Origin: Lycium barbarum
Lineage: Eukaryota; Streptophyta; Magnoliopsida; Solanales; Solanaceae
DNA length: 64,000 nt
Reading direction: 5' to 3'
Assembly: GCF_019175385.1 (NCBI RefSeq)
Contig: NC_083340.1
Span: forward strand, 16,876,336-16,940,335
Shown here in pieces: positions 1 to 11,344 of the stretch (positions are counted from its first letter, which is position 1; the number at the start of each line of letters is the position of its first letter). A program made the translations under genes and the position numbers. Below the pieces are notes generated by a model that saw only the letters and a program-made list of their open reading frames with translations, was not told the DNA's origin and did not search any database.

Positions 1-1103
1 TAGGCAAAAAATACTAGTCCATCCTTTATTTTATATTATTTATACACTCTTAATACAACTTACATTTTATATTGTTTCGTGTACACTAATACATATTTTA
101 ATTAAGTTAAATTCACATTTTGACGCTAGGCAAATATTAAGTCTTCTATTCACAAATCTTTTGTTCTTTAGAGGCATTACACATATTCACTCATTTTTTA
201 TCCACAATCCCTTATACTTACTTTTTACCAATACTTTTTACAATTATTTTGTTCCTATTCTTTTGATAGGATGTTCATTAAACAAATACTTTTTTTAAAC
301 GGTAGAAACAAGTCAAATAAACTTTACTTTTCTGAATAATTTTGCTATATAAACTCTTTACACCAATGAATATTCGTCGATTATTTTTACATTCTTTATG
401 GACTAATATACCTAGTTATACAATTCTTTAGACATTTTATGTTCGATATGCACTCTTTTATTCTTGAAAATACATTCTTTATTTATTTAATATCCATACA
501 TTCTTACATAGACGCACATTCTTTATATCCTTGATATATTTATTTTACACAGTCTTACATTTTTTGTATATATTCTTGATATAATTATACATTCTTCACA
601 CAAACATATATGTACACCCTTTGTACTAACAGATACACTTTTATACTTACGAGGTACATTCCCTTTATACTCTTTTATATATTCTTTTTTACTATACATT
701 CTTTATGAATGCTTGATTCTTGATATAAATACATTTTTATACACTGTATATACTTAGTATATTATCACTTAGTGTAGCTTTTCATGAAGTCATAACATTT
801 TGAAAACAGGTAATAATAATGATAAACATATAGATAATCCCCCTCTAGTGTTCAGTTAAACTAAGTTTAAGGACTGTCTTCGGACAGGCTCTGAGGGATG
901 CTTAATACCTTCCCCTCGGGGTAAATAAAACCCTTATCTAGAATCTCATAGGTTTCATGGACTAAAATGGAGTAGACACACAAATACATATAGGTTTCCT
1001 GATTTTCCTAAAAAATAAGGTGGCGACTCTAACCCCTTTATACCAGTTAGAAGAACCGGAAAGTTGCAAACTATCTTGGACCCGTTCAAAATAGGGCGTA
1101 ACA
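1..1103 (+). mobile_element. Ogre/TAT-like LTR, 3' part (O1)
   Basis: The window opens inside a long AT-rich LTR that ends in ...GGGCGTAACA at 1103. Its last 230 bases follow the same plan as the complete LTR at 17090-21600. A '(G)GATGCTTAATACC / GGATGCCTAACC' block is followed by the motif GGTGGCGACTC (1019-1029), which lies 74 bases from the end (71 in the other copy), then GACCCG and a final TAACA. ATAAG at 1104-1108 is the probable right TSD copy; the left one is off-window. Bases 1-780 are dominated by diverged ACATTCTTT-like repeats. No coding sequence is seen. Whether this is a solo LTR or the right LTR of a full element cannot be told. Confidence 0.65.
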
Positions 1104-1395
1104 ATAAGTACACTGACTCGGCAACACTCCGAACTGAGATAGAGCTCACCAATCCAGCTGATAGCCTGGGAACATCCTATAGCTAATGTCTTCTACTCAT
1201 CTGTATACACCTGCGTGGCATGAAACGCAGCGCCCCCAGGCAAAGGGACGTCAGTACGAATAATGTACCGAGTATGTAAGGCAAAACCGAAACAATATAT
1301 CTCGACTCGGATGATAAAAGAGTAACAGACTCAATCTGTACCTGTAGCCAACTCTGATAAACATGTATGTGCATATGAACTTTTGATGCTGCATG

Positions 1396-1426
<31 letters not shown>

Positions 1427-3047
1427 CTATATATATGCATGCCTTCGCCCTGCTCGCATCCCCTTCGGGCATAATAGCATAATGAGTCCTTCGGGCATAA
1501 TAGCATAATGGCCCATTCGGGCATCATAATCATCGTATACCAGCTGATCAGGTGGTTTATACGCCTTAGCCCTTTTCCCCTTCCCCATGAAATGATGTTG
1601 TGCATGTATGTAAATATGCAATTGCATGAAAATCTTTGGAAACCATCAAAAGACTCCCTTCGGAGCAACTTTTAGTTCAAAACAGGAACTTCTTCCCTTT
1701 TCGTAAAAATGGGAACTTCTTCCCCTTTTTCTCAAAAATGGGAACTTCTTCCCCTTTTCATCTGTCTCCTTCGAGACTCAAAAATCAAATGTGAAATGTA
1801 TAGGAATAAGGAAACCTTAAGAATGTCCCCTTCGAGAATTAGACATCGTTATGAAATCGCACAACTTATGGATGCCCCTTCGGGACTTAAGAAGTCAAGG
1901 AAATCGGATATCTTAGATCTAGGAGTGGATTCATTATGGATATCATTACGCTTCGCACTTGTCATAGATCATGCCAAAAATAAGGAAAGTATAGCCTTAA
2001 CATACCCGATTAATCTCCTACGAATTAACGCTTATTCTCCCGAACTTGCAAATCTACGTTCAAGAGAAATTATACTACCGTTAGACTTATCGTCATATGC
2101 TTATCTCAAGTCCTTAAACCAAACTCCTTTAGAATCTGCCAAAATTCGGGCAGCATCTCCCCAGTTTATATGCCTAGCCCGAAATCACAATTCAACAACC
2201 AACAACAACAACAACAACAACAATAACATTATTTCCAACACCAATATGTGCCATAAAACAGCCCACATGCTATTTTCCAACTTCCATGACTAACCAACTT
2301 ACTATACAATTATTTAACGACTTTATCTTCGTAAATAAGCCTTAAATAATACCAAAAGAGAAAGATTCATACCTTTTTCCTATCCAAACGATAATATCTT
2401 CAAGATTCCATCTTGAATTAACGCTAAAATCCACCATAGAATAATTCTAGAATCACACCCATGCGTTATCCGGACCTAAACTACTACTCTGCTACTTGAA
2501 AATTGCTCACTTTTGATTCCCTCAATCCATTTTTTGATTTTTTGGGCAAAATCTGATGAAAAAGGGGGTTATTAACCTTTAAATAGGGGTCAAATTTGGG
2601 CTGGATCACTGTAGCAAATCGGTTACTGTTGCAGTACTGTAGCACGCGTTTCTGCTTTGTCAGCCGAACTTGTAATGTCCATAAATCTCTACTCCGATGT
2701 CCTATCGACGAGCGGCTTGTTGCGTTGGAAACTAGACTTTAAGAACTTCATTTTAGGCTTTTGAAACACCTTAAAACACTTCATATGCAAAGAGATATTC
2801 TTCCCTTAATTTGGACCAAAATCTTCACACGAAACTTTACCCATCCTTTCTCCAAAGTCGTATTACTCCATTTCTTCCACTCATTTCCTTATAAAACCTT
2901 CTGGTATACCTTATATACATCCTTCAATCATTAAATATACTTAATAATTCTTTCTCCTTATATTCCAAAGTGGTTTTACTTAACCCTAACTCAACATATT
3001 TATATTTCAAATTTGATAAGTGCTCTTCGAAGATACAGGGTGTAACA
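1104..3047 (-). mobile_element. Gypsy-type LTR, 5' end on minus strand (L0)
   Basis: Read on the minus strand, an LTR starts at 3047 with TGTTACACCCTGTATCTTC, the usual opening of Tekay/Del-type Gypsy LTRs. It interrupts the integrase reading frame of element G1 right after the codons for YIRDIV. CTCAC (3048-3052) is the probable TSD copy. The LTR runs left to 1104, where the Ogre-like LTR O1 cuts it. Near 1215-1285 it carries the module shared with other LTRs here (complement of a 'catgcctta...ctcagtac...gtactga' block next to 'ttcatgcc'). A CAA-rich run lies at 2198-2226. No real ORF is present; an open frame at 1709-2293 has no family resemblance and sits inside LTR sequence. Confidence 0.7.
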
Positions 3048-3052
3048 CTCAC

Positions 3053-3193
3053 AATATCCCGAATATACATCTTTGCTAAATTCTCTGCGGTATAGGAAAC
3101 CTGAACCGGAACAAAGTTAGCGAATTTATTCAACCGATCCACTATTACCCAAATAGAATCAAACTTGCCAAGGGTCTTCGGAAGGACTGTGGC
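3053..3193 (-). pseudogene. G1 integrase fragment, catalytic core (distal piece)
   Basis: The minus-strand frame reads ATVLPKTLGKFDSIWVIVDR followed by LNKFANFVPVQ and YIRDIV. This is typical of the DDE catalytic core of Gypsy integrases, in the stretch after the first catalytic aspartate. It continues the integrase piece that ends at 7065: the join falls exactly at the GTGGC duplication flanking the solo LTR S1 (3189-3193 and 7065-7069). The frame is then lost at 3047, where LTR L0 begins. The original enzyme inserted the cDNA copy into chromosomal DNA; this fragment cannot. Confidence 0.8.
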
Positions 3194-3736
3194 TGTTACA
3201 CCTCGGAAAATTTTTCGTTCATACACAGTGAATAGACTGATGAAGGGTACGATGTATGCGATGTTTTGATAAGTGAGGAATAACATTTGATGATTCTAAA
3301 TGAGATTTCAAAGACATTCGAAGTAAGAGAAGAAAGTTTGCCAAGAGGAGGCAAGACATACGAGATGTATCGGAAAAGATTTACGAGTAACGAGTTAATG
3401 ATGATTTAATCATGCTTTGGGGAAAATGAAGAGATATAAGAGTAGTACATGGAAAGTTGAGCAAGTCCTAAGAAGGACCTATAAGCCAAATATGGGCATA
3501 AGCCATCCAAAAGGGCGATTTAAGGAAACATTTTCAGATGATCTGAATTGGATGGGCCAAAACGCCATTATAAGTTTGGAATTCGGAAAAACACTATGAA
3601 TGAAAGTTGTAGATAATTGAAAGCGATTTCCAACCATATGTCGTGGGCCCTAACGCGATATCGGGGTCAAGAGTTATGACCTTTTTACTGAACGAAATGA
3701 CGCAGACAACTTCGGAAGAAGCTGTGAGTTCCACGA

Positions 3737-3870
3737 TCATGTTTCACGGTCCGTGTGCACGGACCGTATACTGGTCCGTGGAATGCCCAACAGAGATGAT
3801 GATTTCCTGGTGGTGATCCATGACCAGATCCACGAACCGTACAATATTCCACGGACCGTGAAACTGTTCG
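3737..3870. repeat. Cluster of ACGGTCCGT-type palindromes upstream of a TATA-like site in S1
   Basis: Within about 130 bp the motifs CACGGTCCGTG, CACGGACCGTA, GGTCCGTGGA, CCACGAACCGTA and CCACGGACCGTGAA alternate in both orientations. A TATA-like ATTATATATGTG follows at about 3899-3910, so the cluster lies in the presumed U3 region of the LTR. Comparable clusters occupy the same place in S3 and in the G1 LTR. Confidence 0.6.
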
Positions 3871-5173
3871 TGGAAGTCCCGACGAGCTGAATAAGTTCTG
3901 ATTATATATGTGTGATCCCACTTAATTTATTTCATTTCCCACACACTTCTTCATCTCTCAATACCTCTAGAAGGTTCCAAAAACATCATATACAAGAAAT
4001 CAAAGGAAATCCATGATCAATTAAATTAAACCAAGTGAATCAAATGTAAGACACTCATTAAAGTTCATCCAAGACAAGGAATCCAAGTGAAGGTGAAACT
4101 AGGGTTTTGCTCAAGAGAAGTGTTTGCACTCAAGGTTCATTCATATACCATCTAAGGTAAGTTTTATGGTATTTACATGTTGTTTAAGGTATTTGGAAGT
4201 TGAAACACTTGGATTGTAAAAGGATATAGAAAATGGGTCATGAAAGGGTGAATAGTGTCATTTTGAGTGATAACTTGAATTGAGTTATGATTATTGGTGT
4301 GTTGTGATATAGTTATGTTATAAATGATATTAAGGCCATGGGATAAGAATTATATGTGAGAAAAAGTACTAGTATACTATGACCATGATTATGGGTGAAT
4401 TGAGGTGGAATTGTGAAACGAGGGTAATATAGATGAATGAAGATTGTTGGTTACGATATTGTGAATGTTATTACAAATGTTTGGGAGTTCATATACAATA
4501 CAGGAAAAGTTGTATAAACAAAGGGAATGCTGCCCAATTTTCTCTAGCTTTAGTAAGCACGTTCATGTAATCGATTAGCTAATGTGAATGCGAATTCTCT
4601 TGAAGGTAGAAACGTGAGCATTGAAGGAGGACAATCAAGCGATGAAAATTGTTAAACGAAAGAGGTATGTAAGGCTAGTCCTTTCTTTCTAAGGCATGAA
4701 TCTTATGGTTTGAATCCTCCTATCTCTCCATGATTTTCCTACATATTGGGAACTATTAATCTACGAGTACAAAGAACTTCATACGAGAAAAAGGAGAAGA
4801 GATACGTTATGAACATGAAGATACCGATGATGAATCTAAGTTTAGAAGTCATAAAGCTCATGAAATGATATTCCTACGAAGTCAATAATCCTTATATGAT
4901 TCCAATGATAGTATTTTCCTTACCTCTCCATGACTTTCCTACTTTCCGGAAAACTAAGAGCCTATGTTCATGAATAGCCATATGGGATAAGATAAGAGGT
5001 ATGTTACGAATGCAATAATGATGATGATGAGTCTAAGTCTAAAGATTCTAAGGCCTATAACATTATGATTCTACAAGGCTAATGATCCATATTATGTTCC
5101 GTTGATGTTGTTCATTGACTACACTCACCTTATATGCTAATTCCTTCAAGGTGAGGCATAATGCTTATGAATG

Positions 5174-6006
5174 CTCCATAATGGAAGCGGGGGATCTCGA
5201 CCTTATGTCACCCCGACATTGTTATAGATTTTCTATAAGCTCTAATACATGTCCTATGACCAATGTTCCGAAAAGTTACGAGTCTATGTTCATAGAGGAT
5301 TTCACATGAGATAAAGGTAAGAGATATGCTATAGATACGACGATGGTAACGATGAGCCTAAGTTAGAGATTATAAAGGCTATTATGAGATATTATTACGA
5401 AGCTCGTGCTAAGAATACGATGCGATTCTCATAGATTGTATTTAAATCCAAATGTATGCTCCATGAAGGGTTATGATAATTTTATGAGACATATGTGATG
5501 ATAATGATGACGATGTTGATAGTGATGATGATAATAATAATGATGACGCTAAAGATATTTATGGGATTTTATGTGTATATGATTCCTATGATAGTATGCT
5601 CCATAATGGAAGCGGGGGCTCTCGACCTTATGCCACCCCGACATTGTTATAGATTGTATATAAGCTCTAATACATGTCCTATGGCCAATGTTACGAAAAG
5701 TTACGAGTCTATGTTCATAGAGGATTTCACATGAGATAAAGGTAAGAGATATGCTATAGATACGACGATGGTAACGATGAGCCTAAGTTAGAGATTATAG
5801 AGGCTATTATGTGATATTATTACGAAGCTCGTGCTACGAATACGATGCGATTCTCATAGATTGTCTTTAAATCCAAATGTATGCTCCATGAAGGGTTATG
5901 ATAAGTTTATGAGACATATGTGATGATAATGATGACGATGTTGATAGTGATGATGATAATGATGACGATAATAATAGTGATGACGCTAAAGATATTTATG
6001 GGCTTT

Positions 6007-6020
<14 letters not shown>
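5174..6020 (+). repeat. 425-bp tandem duplication inside S1
   Basis: The sequence starting CTCCATAATGGAAGCGGGGG at 5174 recurs at 5599, 425 bp on. The two units stay nearly identical, through ACATTGTTATAGATT, the GATGATAATGATGACGATG run and AAAGATATTTATGGG, to about 6010. They differ by scattered substitutions and by an extra GATGACGATAATAAT-like stretch in the second copy. It is a local duplication within the LTR and has no coding meaning; the 79- and 64-codon open frames it creates are shadows. Confidence 0.85.
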
Positions 6021-6037
<17 letters not shown>

Positions 6038-6125
6038 GTGCTTATGTATGAATATTATGAAACCCTGAGCTTATAAGGCCGGGTAGAATATGTATATATT
6101 TATGTAACGCGCGCACACCTCTGCA

Positions 6126-6235
6126 GTTGGGTACGAATAACCCTGAAGCCTTGGTAGGGCCAGGTAGCAATAACCCTGAAGCCTTGGTAGGGCCAGGTAG
6201 CAATAACCCTGAAGCCTTGGTTGGCCAGGTAGTAT
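6126..6235 (+). repeat. Short minisatellite, three ~34-bp units
   Basis: Three tandem units contain AATAACCCTGAAGCCTTGGT followed by AGGGCCAGGTAGC. The third unit is slightly altered (TTGGCCAGG). They lie in LTR S1. Confidence 0.85.
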
Positions 6236-6350
6236 ATGATATAAATACGTATATGCTATGATTATTTATATATATATGTAAGTGATATTGTCGAACCACT
6301 ACGTGGCCGAATGCGGATAACGTTAATATGTATGAGAGGATGTGGTGTTA

Positions 6351-6352
6351 TG

Positions 6353-6435
<83 letters not shown>

Positions 6436-6440
6436 TGTGT
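6351..6440. repeat. Compound (AT)n(GT)n microsatellite
   Basis: An uninterrupted AT run passes into a long GT run in LTR S1. The open frames on both strands that read it as Tyr/Ile or Val/Cys/His/Thr repeats are artefacts. Confidence 0.95.
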
Positions 6441-7064
6441 GGTACAACGATGTATGAGCTATGATGATACATGTACTGTGGTAGTATATGATATAGGCAC
6501 GAAAGGTATCCTCCCTTAAAGGTTAAGCAGGTTATGTCTTCATCTTAGGTCTTATGATTCTCTATTATGTTTATTTCATTCATGCCTTACATACTCAGTA
6601 CAATATTCGTACTGACGTCTGTTTTCTTTAGATGCTGTGTTCATGCCCACAGGTAAGCTGGGAGGAGACCCAGATTTGTAGAAGCCGAAAAGCAGAGTTT
6701 CGAAAGAACTCCATTATTCCGGAGGTGCCATTGATTTACTATTTTATGTATATATATGCTTTGGGCACGACGGGGTCCTGTCCCGTTCATATGTCTAGTA
6801 CTCTAGTAGAGGCTCGTAAGTACGTATGTGTGGGTAGTATGGTCTCACGGGACTTCTGTGGTGTATATATATATTGTTATTTGGATAGCCGAAGGGCTTA
6901 TGTATATAAAATTATTTATGTTTTCTAAATGAAAAATGATTTTTCTATGATTTGAGTATGAATTTGATGAATGAATGCTTAACGAGTATGATAAGTAGCA
7001 GGATGAGCGGTGCTCGGTGGATAGCCCCGGGTACCCCGTCATGGCCCCTAGTCAGGTCGTGACA

Positions 7065-9513
7065 GTGGCAAAATCCATGGTAATCCTCTCCCACTTCCAC
7101 TCGGGAATGGGCATCCTCTGAAGCACCCTACCACTGGTGCTCATACTTTACCTGTTGACAATTTTCACACTTAGCCATAAAATCAACTATATCTCTCTTC
7201 ATACGGCGCCACCAATAGTGCTGTCTCAAGTCACGGTACATGTTAGTCACTCCCGGATGAATGGAATAGCGAGCGCTATGGGCCTCAGATAAGATCAACT
7301 GAATCAGATCACCAACACGAGGAATGCATAGGCATCCTCTAATCCTCAGAATGTCCTTATGATCGATCACGGCCTCCTTGGCCTCCCCTCTCGACACCTT
7401 ATCTCAGATCTTGCTCAACTAACAATCCTCAAACTGATGAGCCTTGATCCGATCCAATAATGTTGATCTCGCCTTTATACAAGCCAAAATCCTGCCTGGG
7501 GCTGAGATGTCAAGACCGACGAAACTGTTGGCCGGAGTCTGAACCTCTATGGCTAACAGACGCTCGGAAACAATCAATAGAGCTAAACTACCCATGCTCA
7601 CTGCCTTGCGACTCAAGGCATCAGCTACCACATTGGTTTTACCTGGGTGATACAGAATAGAGATGTTATAGTCCTTCAGGAGCTCCATCCATCGGCGCTG
7701 CCTGGAATTAAGATCTCTCTAGGTAAACACATGCTGAAGGCTACGGTGATCGGTGAAAACCTCACAATGAACACCGTACAAGTAATGCCTCCAAAGTTTC
7801 AAGGCAAAGACTATGGCCAACAACTCTAAATCATGGGTACGGTAATTCTTCTCGTGAAATTTTAACTGACGGGAGGCATAAGCTATCACCCTACCCTCCT
7901 GCATCAACACCACACCCAAACCCATACGGGAAGCATCACAATAGACAGCGAAGTCCTTGTCCTCCACAGGTAAGGCGAGGATCGGGGCTGTGGTCCAAAT
8001 AAGCTTGAGCTTTTGAAAACTCTCGTCACAATCATTCGTCCACTGGAAGGGAACATCCTTTTGAGTCAATCTGGTCAAGGACGTAGCAATAGCAGCAAAA
8101 CCTTTCACAAAGCGATGGTAATAACTGGCCAAACCCACAAAACTACTAACCTCGGTAACAGTAGTGGGCCTTGCCCAACCCCTCACCGTCTCAATATTCT
8201 GTGGAACAACCATAATCCCCTCCTTAGACACCACATGACCTAAGAATGCCACAGAATCTAACTAGAACTCACACTTAGAAAATTTAGCAAACAAACTATG
8301 TTTCTCCAACAACCCAAGGATGGCACGAAGATGGCTCTCATGCTCCACTATACTCTTGGAATACACCAAGATGTCATCAATAAACACAATCACAAAAAAA
8401 TCACGGAACGACCTAAAAATGCCATTCATCAAAGTCATAAATGCAGCCGGGGCATTGGTAAGCCCAAAGACATCACTAGAAACTCATAGTGGCCATATCT
8501 TGTCCGAAATGTTATCTTCGGAATATCCTCTGCCCTGATCTTCAACTGGTGATATCCGAAACGCAAATCAATCTTCGAAAACACCGAAGCACCCTGAAGC
8601 TGCTCGAACAGGTCATCAATACGAGGCATAGGGCAATTGTTCAGTATGGTGACCTTGTTCAACTAGCGGTAATCAATACACATCCTCATAGTCCCATCTT
8701 TCTTCATCACAAATAACACGGGAGCATCCCAAGGGGAAACGCTTGTTCTAATGAGCCCCTTGCTCAATAAGTCTTGTAATTTTTCCTTAAGCTCCTTCAA
8801 CTTGGCAGGGGCCATCCGATATGGTGAGATGGAAATAGGACGGGTGCCCGGGTCCACATCAATACATAAATCAATGTCACGATCGGGCGGCATACCCGGT
8901 AAATCTGACGAAAATACCTCCGCGAACTCACTCGCTATAGAAATAGACTCAAGAGGTGGAGATGCAACAGTCGTATCACGAACATGCGGCAAATACGCTA
9001 AACACCCCTTACTCACTAACTTCTTCGCCCGAAGGAAGAAAATGATCTTCTTTGGAGCGGGACTAGGAGTACCTCTTTACTCAAGCCTAGGAATGCCCGG
9101 CATGGCTAAAGTGAATGTCTTGGCATGACATTCTAAGATCGCATGGTAAGGAGAAAGCCAGGACATACCCAATATAATATCAAAGTCCACCATATCAAGA
9201 ATCATCAAATTTACCCAAGTGTCATACCCTATAAAAGTAACCAAACAAGACCGGTAGACTCAATCAACAACCACAGAATCTCCGACCGGAGTAGACATAT
9301 GCACAGATATATCTATGCTATCACAGGGTAAATCCCAACCAATGACATGAAATGCAGATACATACCAATAAGTGGATCTAGGATCAAATAAAACAGATGC
9401 TGCTCTATGACGGACAAAAATGTTACTTGAGATCACAGCATCGGAGGCCTCTGCCTCGAGCCTACCAGAAAATGAGTAACGATGGGCTCCATTACGCCCA
9501 GTCTTGGATCCCC
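7065..9513 (-). pseudogene. G1 pol: protease, RT, RNase H, integrase N-terminus
   Basis: The minus strand encodes, in order: a protease remnant (VLFDPRSTYWYVS, with the active-site Asp-Ser/Thr-Gly altered); reverse transcriptase ([46 protein letters not shown], and the FIDDILVYS active site near 8358-8388); RNase H ([24 protein letters not shown]); and the integrase HHCC zinc-binding region (H-x3-H type SEAHSARYSIHPG, then CENCQQ) up to IPEWKWERITMDFA-like codons at the S1 junction. The frame is broken by stops near 9078, 8661, 8263, 7720 and 7420, one before the integrase core at about 7128, and a 1-nt frameshift near 8468. It cannot make active polyprotein. Confidence 0.9.
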
Positions 9514-10953
9514 CTATCGCACTCTGAGTACCACCTCTAGTTGGCTGGGACCCACCTCTAGAACCATGGAAAGTACCGCGGCCTGACTGAGCACCGCCTC
9601 TATTAGAAGTCCCTCCTCGACCACCGGATGATATAGGAGTCCTCGGAGCCTGATAATCTCGCCTAGGTCGGGGAAATCTCCTGGAAACATGCCCAACCTC
9701 TCCATAAGAGAAACAGGTAAGAGCAGTCGAGTGCTGAAACACGGAAGCTGAAGATCCGAATGAAGCAGCCCTGTCCATGGTCTAGAACGAACTCTCAGGA
9801 GCTCTCTGTCTAGGTGGCTCACTAGAGGAAGCCGGTAATGCTGAATGCACGGGACGACCAGAATAGGGATGAGGTGGCCTCGAAAACTGACCGGCGCCCC
9901 TCGTACCAGAACTCCCAAAACTGCCAGTCTGCGTGGCCTCTTATCACCACCACTAAAACCACGGGCCTTGGCACCCTCAACCATAGAAGCATGCTCAATA
10001 ATGGAATGAAAGGAAGCCGCCATAGACTCCATCTGAAGGCAAGGAATCTGTCGAGAGCCCACTAATCCTCCGACAAAGTGCATGATCCTATCAGCCTCGG
10101 TAGGGATCAACAGAGTAGAGTTTCAGGCCAAATAGAGGAAACGGGTCACATAAGACTCCAAAGAAATGCCCCTCTGCTCAAGGGGTAAAAACTGCTCCCT
10201 ACAAGCCTCTATCAAAGATCGGGGCGCATACTTCTCAAGGAAGGCCCGGTAGAACTGAGTCCAAGTCAAAGAAGGGGAACCCTCAGGTCTGCACGCCATG
10301 AAATACCTCCACCACGTCTTTGCATCACCACAAGATTGGTAGGACATATAATCAACGTTGTGGGTCTCCACTATCCCCATACGGTGCAATAACTCATGCA
10401 TATTAAGAATAAATTCATAGGCATCCTCAGACGAGGTACCAGCAAACCTCGGCGGGTCTAACTTTTGGAATCTCCCAACCAGCTCCTGGTCTGAAGCAAT
10501 CATAACAGCGCCCTCAAAGAGCCTAATCTCATCACCAGGAGCGGGTATCGTGTCCATGCGAGGAGCCATAGCTACGGCGGTGTGTACTGTCCTCGTAGGT
10601 CTCTGCTCAAGGGTCTGTGCCCCAACCCTAGTCTGTGAACCCCCTTCGGGTGTAGTAACACCGTTTACCGGCTGCTGGGCATCAAGATGAAGCAACACTC
10701 TGGCCATAGTGTCATGCATGGCCTGATAAGAAGTAACCTCCGACTGTGTCTGAGCTGAAGCCACATCCTCGAGCTCGGAGGACAGAGATCTCTTTCGGCG
10801 CTGTTCTACCGTCGGGGCTCCACCCCTGGCTGAGGTAGCCCCGCGGCCTCTCGTTTTGCCGCGCCCTTAGGCTGTCACTCGCCCTCGGGTGCCAGCCGTA
10901 GCTGCGGGCTCTGGCACCTGACCTCGGGGCATAGTAGCTCGAGTCCTCACCAT
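9514..10953 (-). pseudogene. G1 gag pseudogene
   Basis: The frame starts at ATG 10953 (MVRTRATMPRGQ), shortly after the PBS. It reads a Gly/Arg-rich head, then the Gypsy gag core (RFQKLDPPRFAGTSSEDAYE, CGDAKTWWRYF, WTQFYRAFLEKYAP, FLPLEQRGISLESYVTRF, EADRIMHFVGGL). Stops occur at 10867-10869 and 10123-10125, and a frameshift falls near 9945. The zinc knuckle (about 9670-9724) reads CFSYGEVGHVSRRF, so the second and the last cysteine of CCHC are lost. Gag formed the capsid-like particle that packaged element RNA; this copy is non-functional. The nearby plus-strand frames are shadows. Confidence 0.88.
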
Positions 10954-11151
10954 CTGTGAGAGAAGAGATGAGATTCAGATATCAATTTGATCTTTCCAAA
11001 TATTAATTTGAATAAAGTAGCACGACGGAACGAAAGAAAGTGAGATTTCTTAAATGTCCTATAGCCTCCCGTAGATAAGTACGGAGCTCATCGTACCGAT
11101 TCGCGAGACTCTACTAGACACGCTCTTGTATTAAAGGCCGGGTAACCTAGG

Positions 11152-11163
11152 GCTTTGATACCA
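11152..11163 (-). other. Primer-binding site of G1 (tRNA-iMet)
   Basis: The minus strand reads TGGTATCAAAGC three bases after the 5' LTR end at 11167. It matches the usual iMet primer-binding sequence TGGTATCAGAGC at 11 of 12 positions. It fixes both the strand of G1 and the LTR boundary. Confidence 0.85.
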
Positions 11164-11166
11164 ACT

Positions 11167-11302
11167 TGTCACGACCTATTTTGCTTAGGTAGTGCGGGCA
11201 CTTACCTTTCTACCTCGGTAAGCGAACCCTCATCCTAACAATGAAGAAATACATGAAGAATGAATTTAAAACAGCGGAATAGAACAATTACGTAAGTCTC
11301 AC

Positions 11303-11344
<42 letters not shown>

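Larger units (their letters stand above)
3194..7064 (+). mobile_element. Solo LTR S1 in G1 integrase, TSD GTGGC
   Basis: A 3871-bp segment opens with TGTTACACCTCGG and closes with CAGGTCGTGACA. It is flanked by GTGGC at 3189-3193 and 7065-7069 and splits an otherwise continuous integrase frame. No second LTR, PBS or coding domain lies inside, so this is a solo LTR left by recombination between the two LTRs of a Gypsy element. It holds palindromic ACGGTCCGT-type motifs (about 3737-3870) just before a TATA-like stretch (near 3900), a 425-bp tandem duplication, a short triplicated repeat, a TA/TG microsatellite and the shared LTR module (6575-6655). Small open frames inside it are chance. Confidence 0.88.

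Noticed and set aside
1183..1668. 161-codon minus-strand open frame
   Set aside because: It spans an AT microsatellite (Tyr/Ile run) and LTR sequence; chance frame.
1709..2293. 194-codon plus-strand open frame
   Set aside because: It lies wholly inside LTR L0, runs antisense to that element, resembles no protein, and ends in a CAA/AAC repeat (poly-Asn).
6126..6235. Short repeats considered as a CRISPR-like array
   Set aside because: Tandem units with no unique spacers, in a plant LTR; an ordinary minisatellite.
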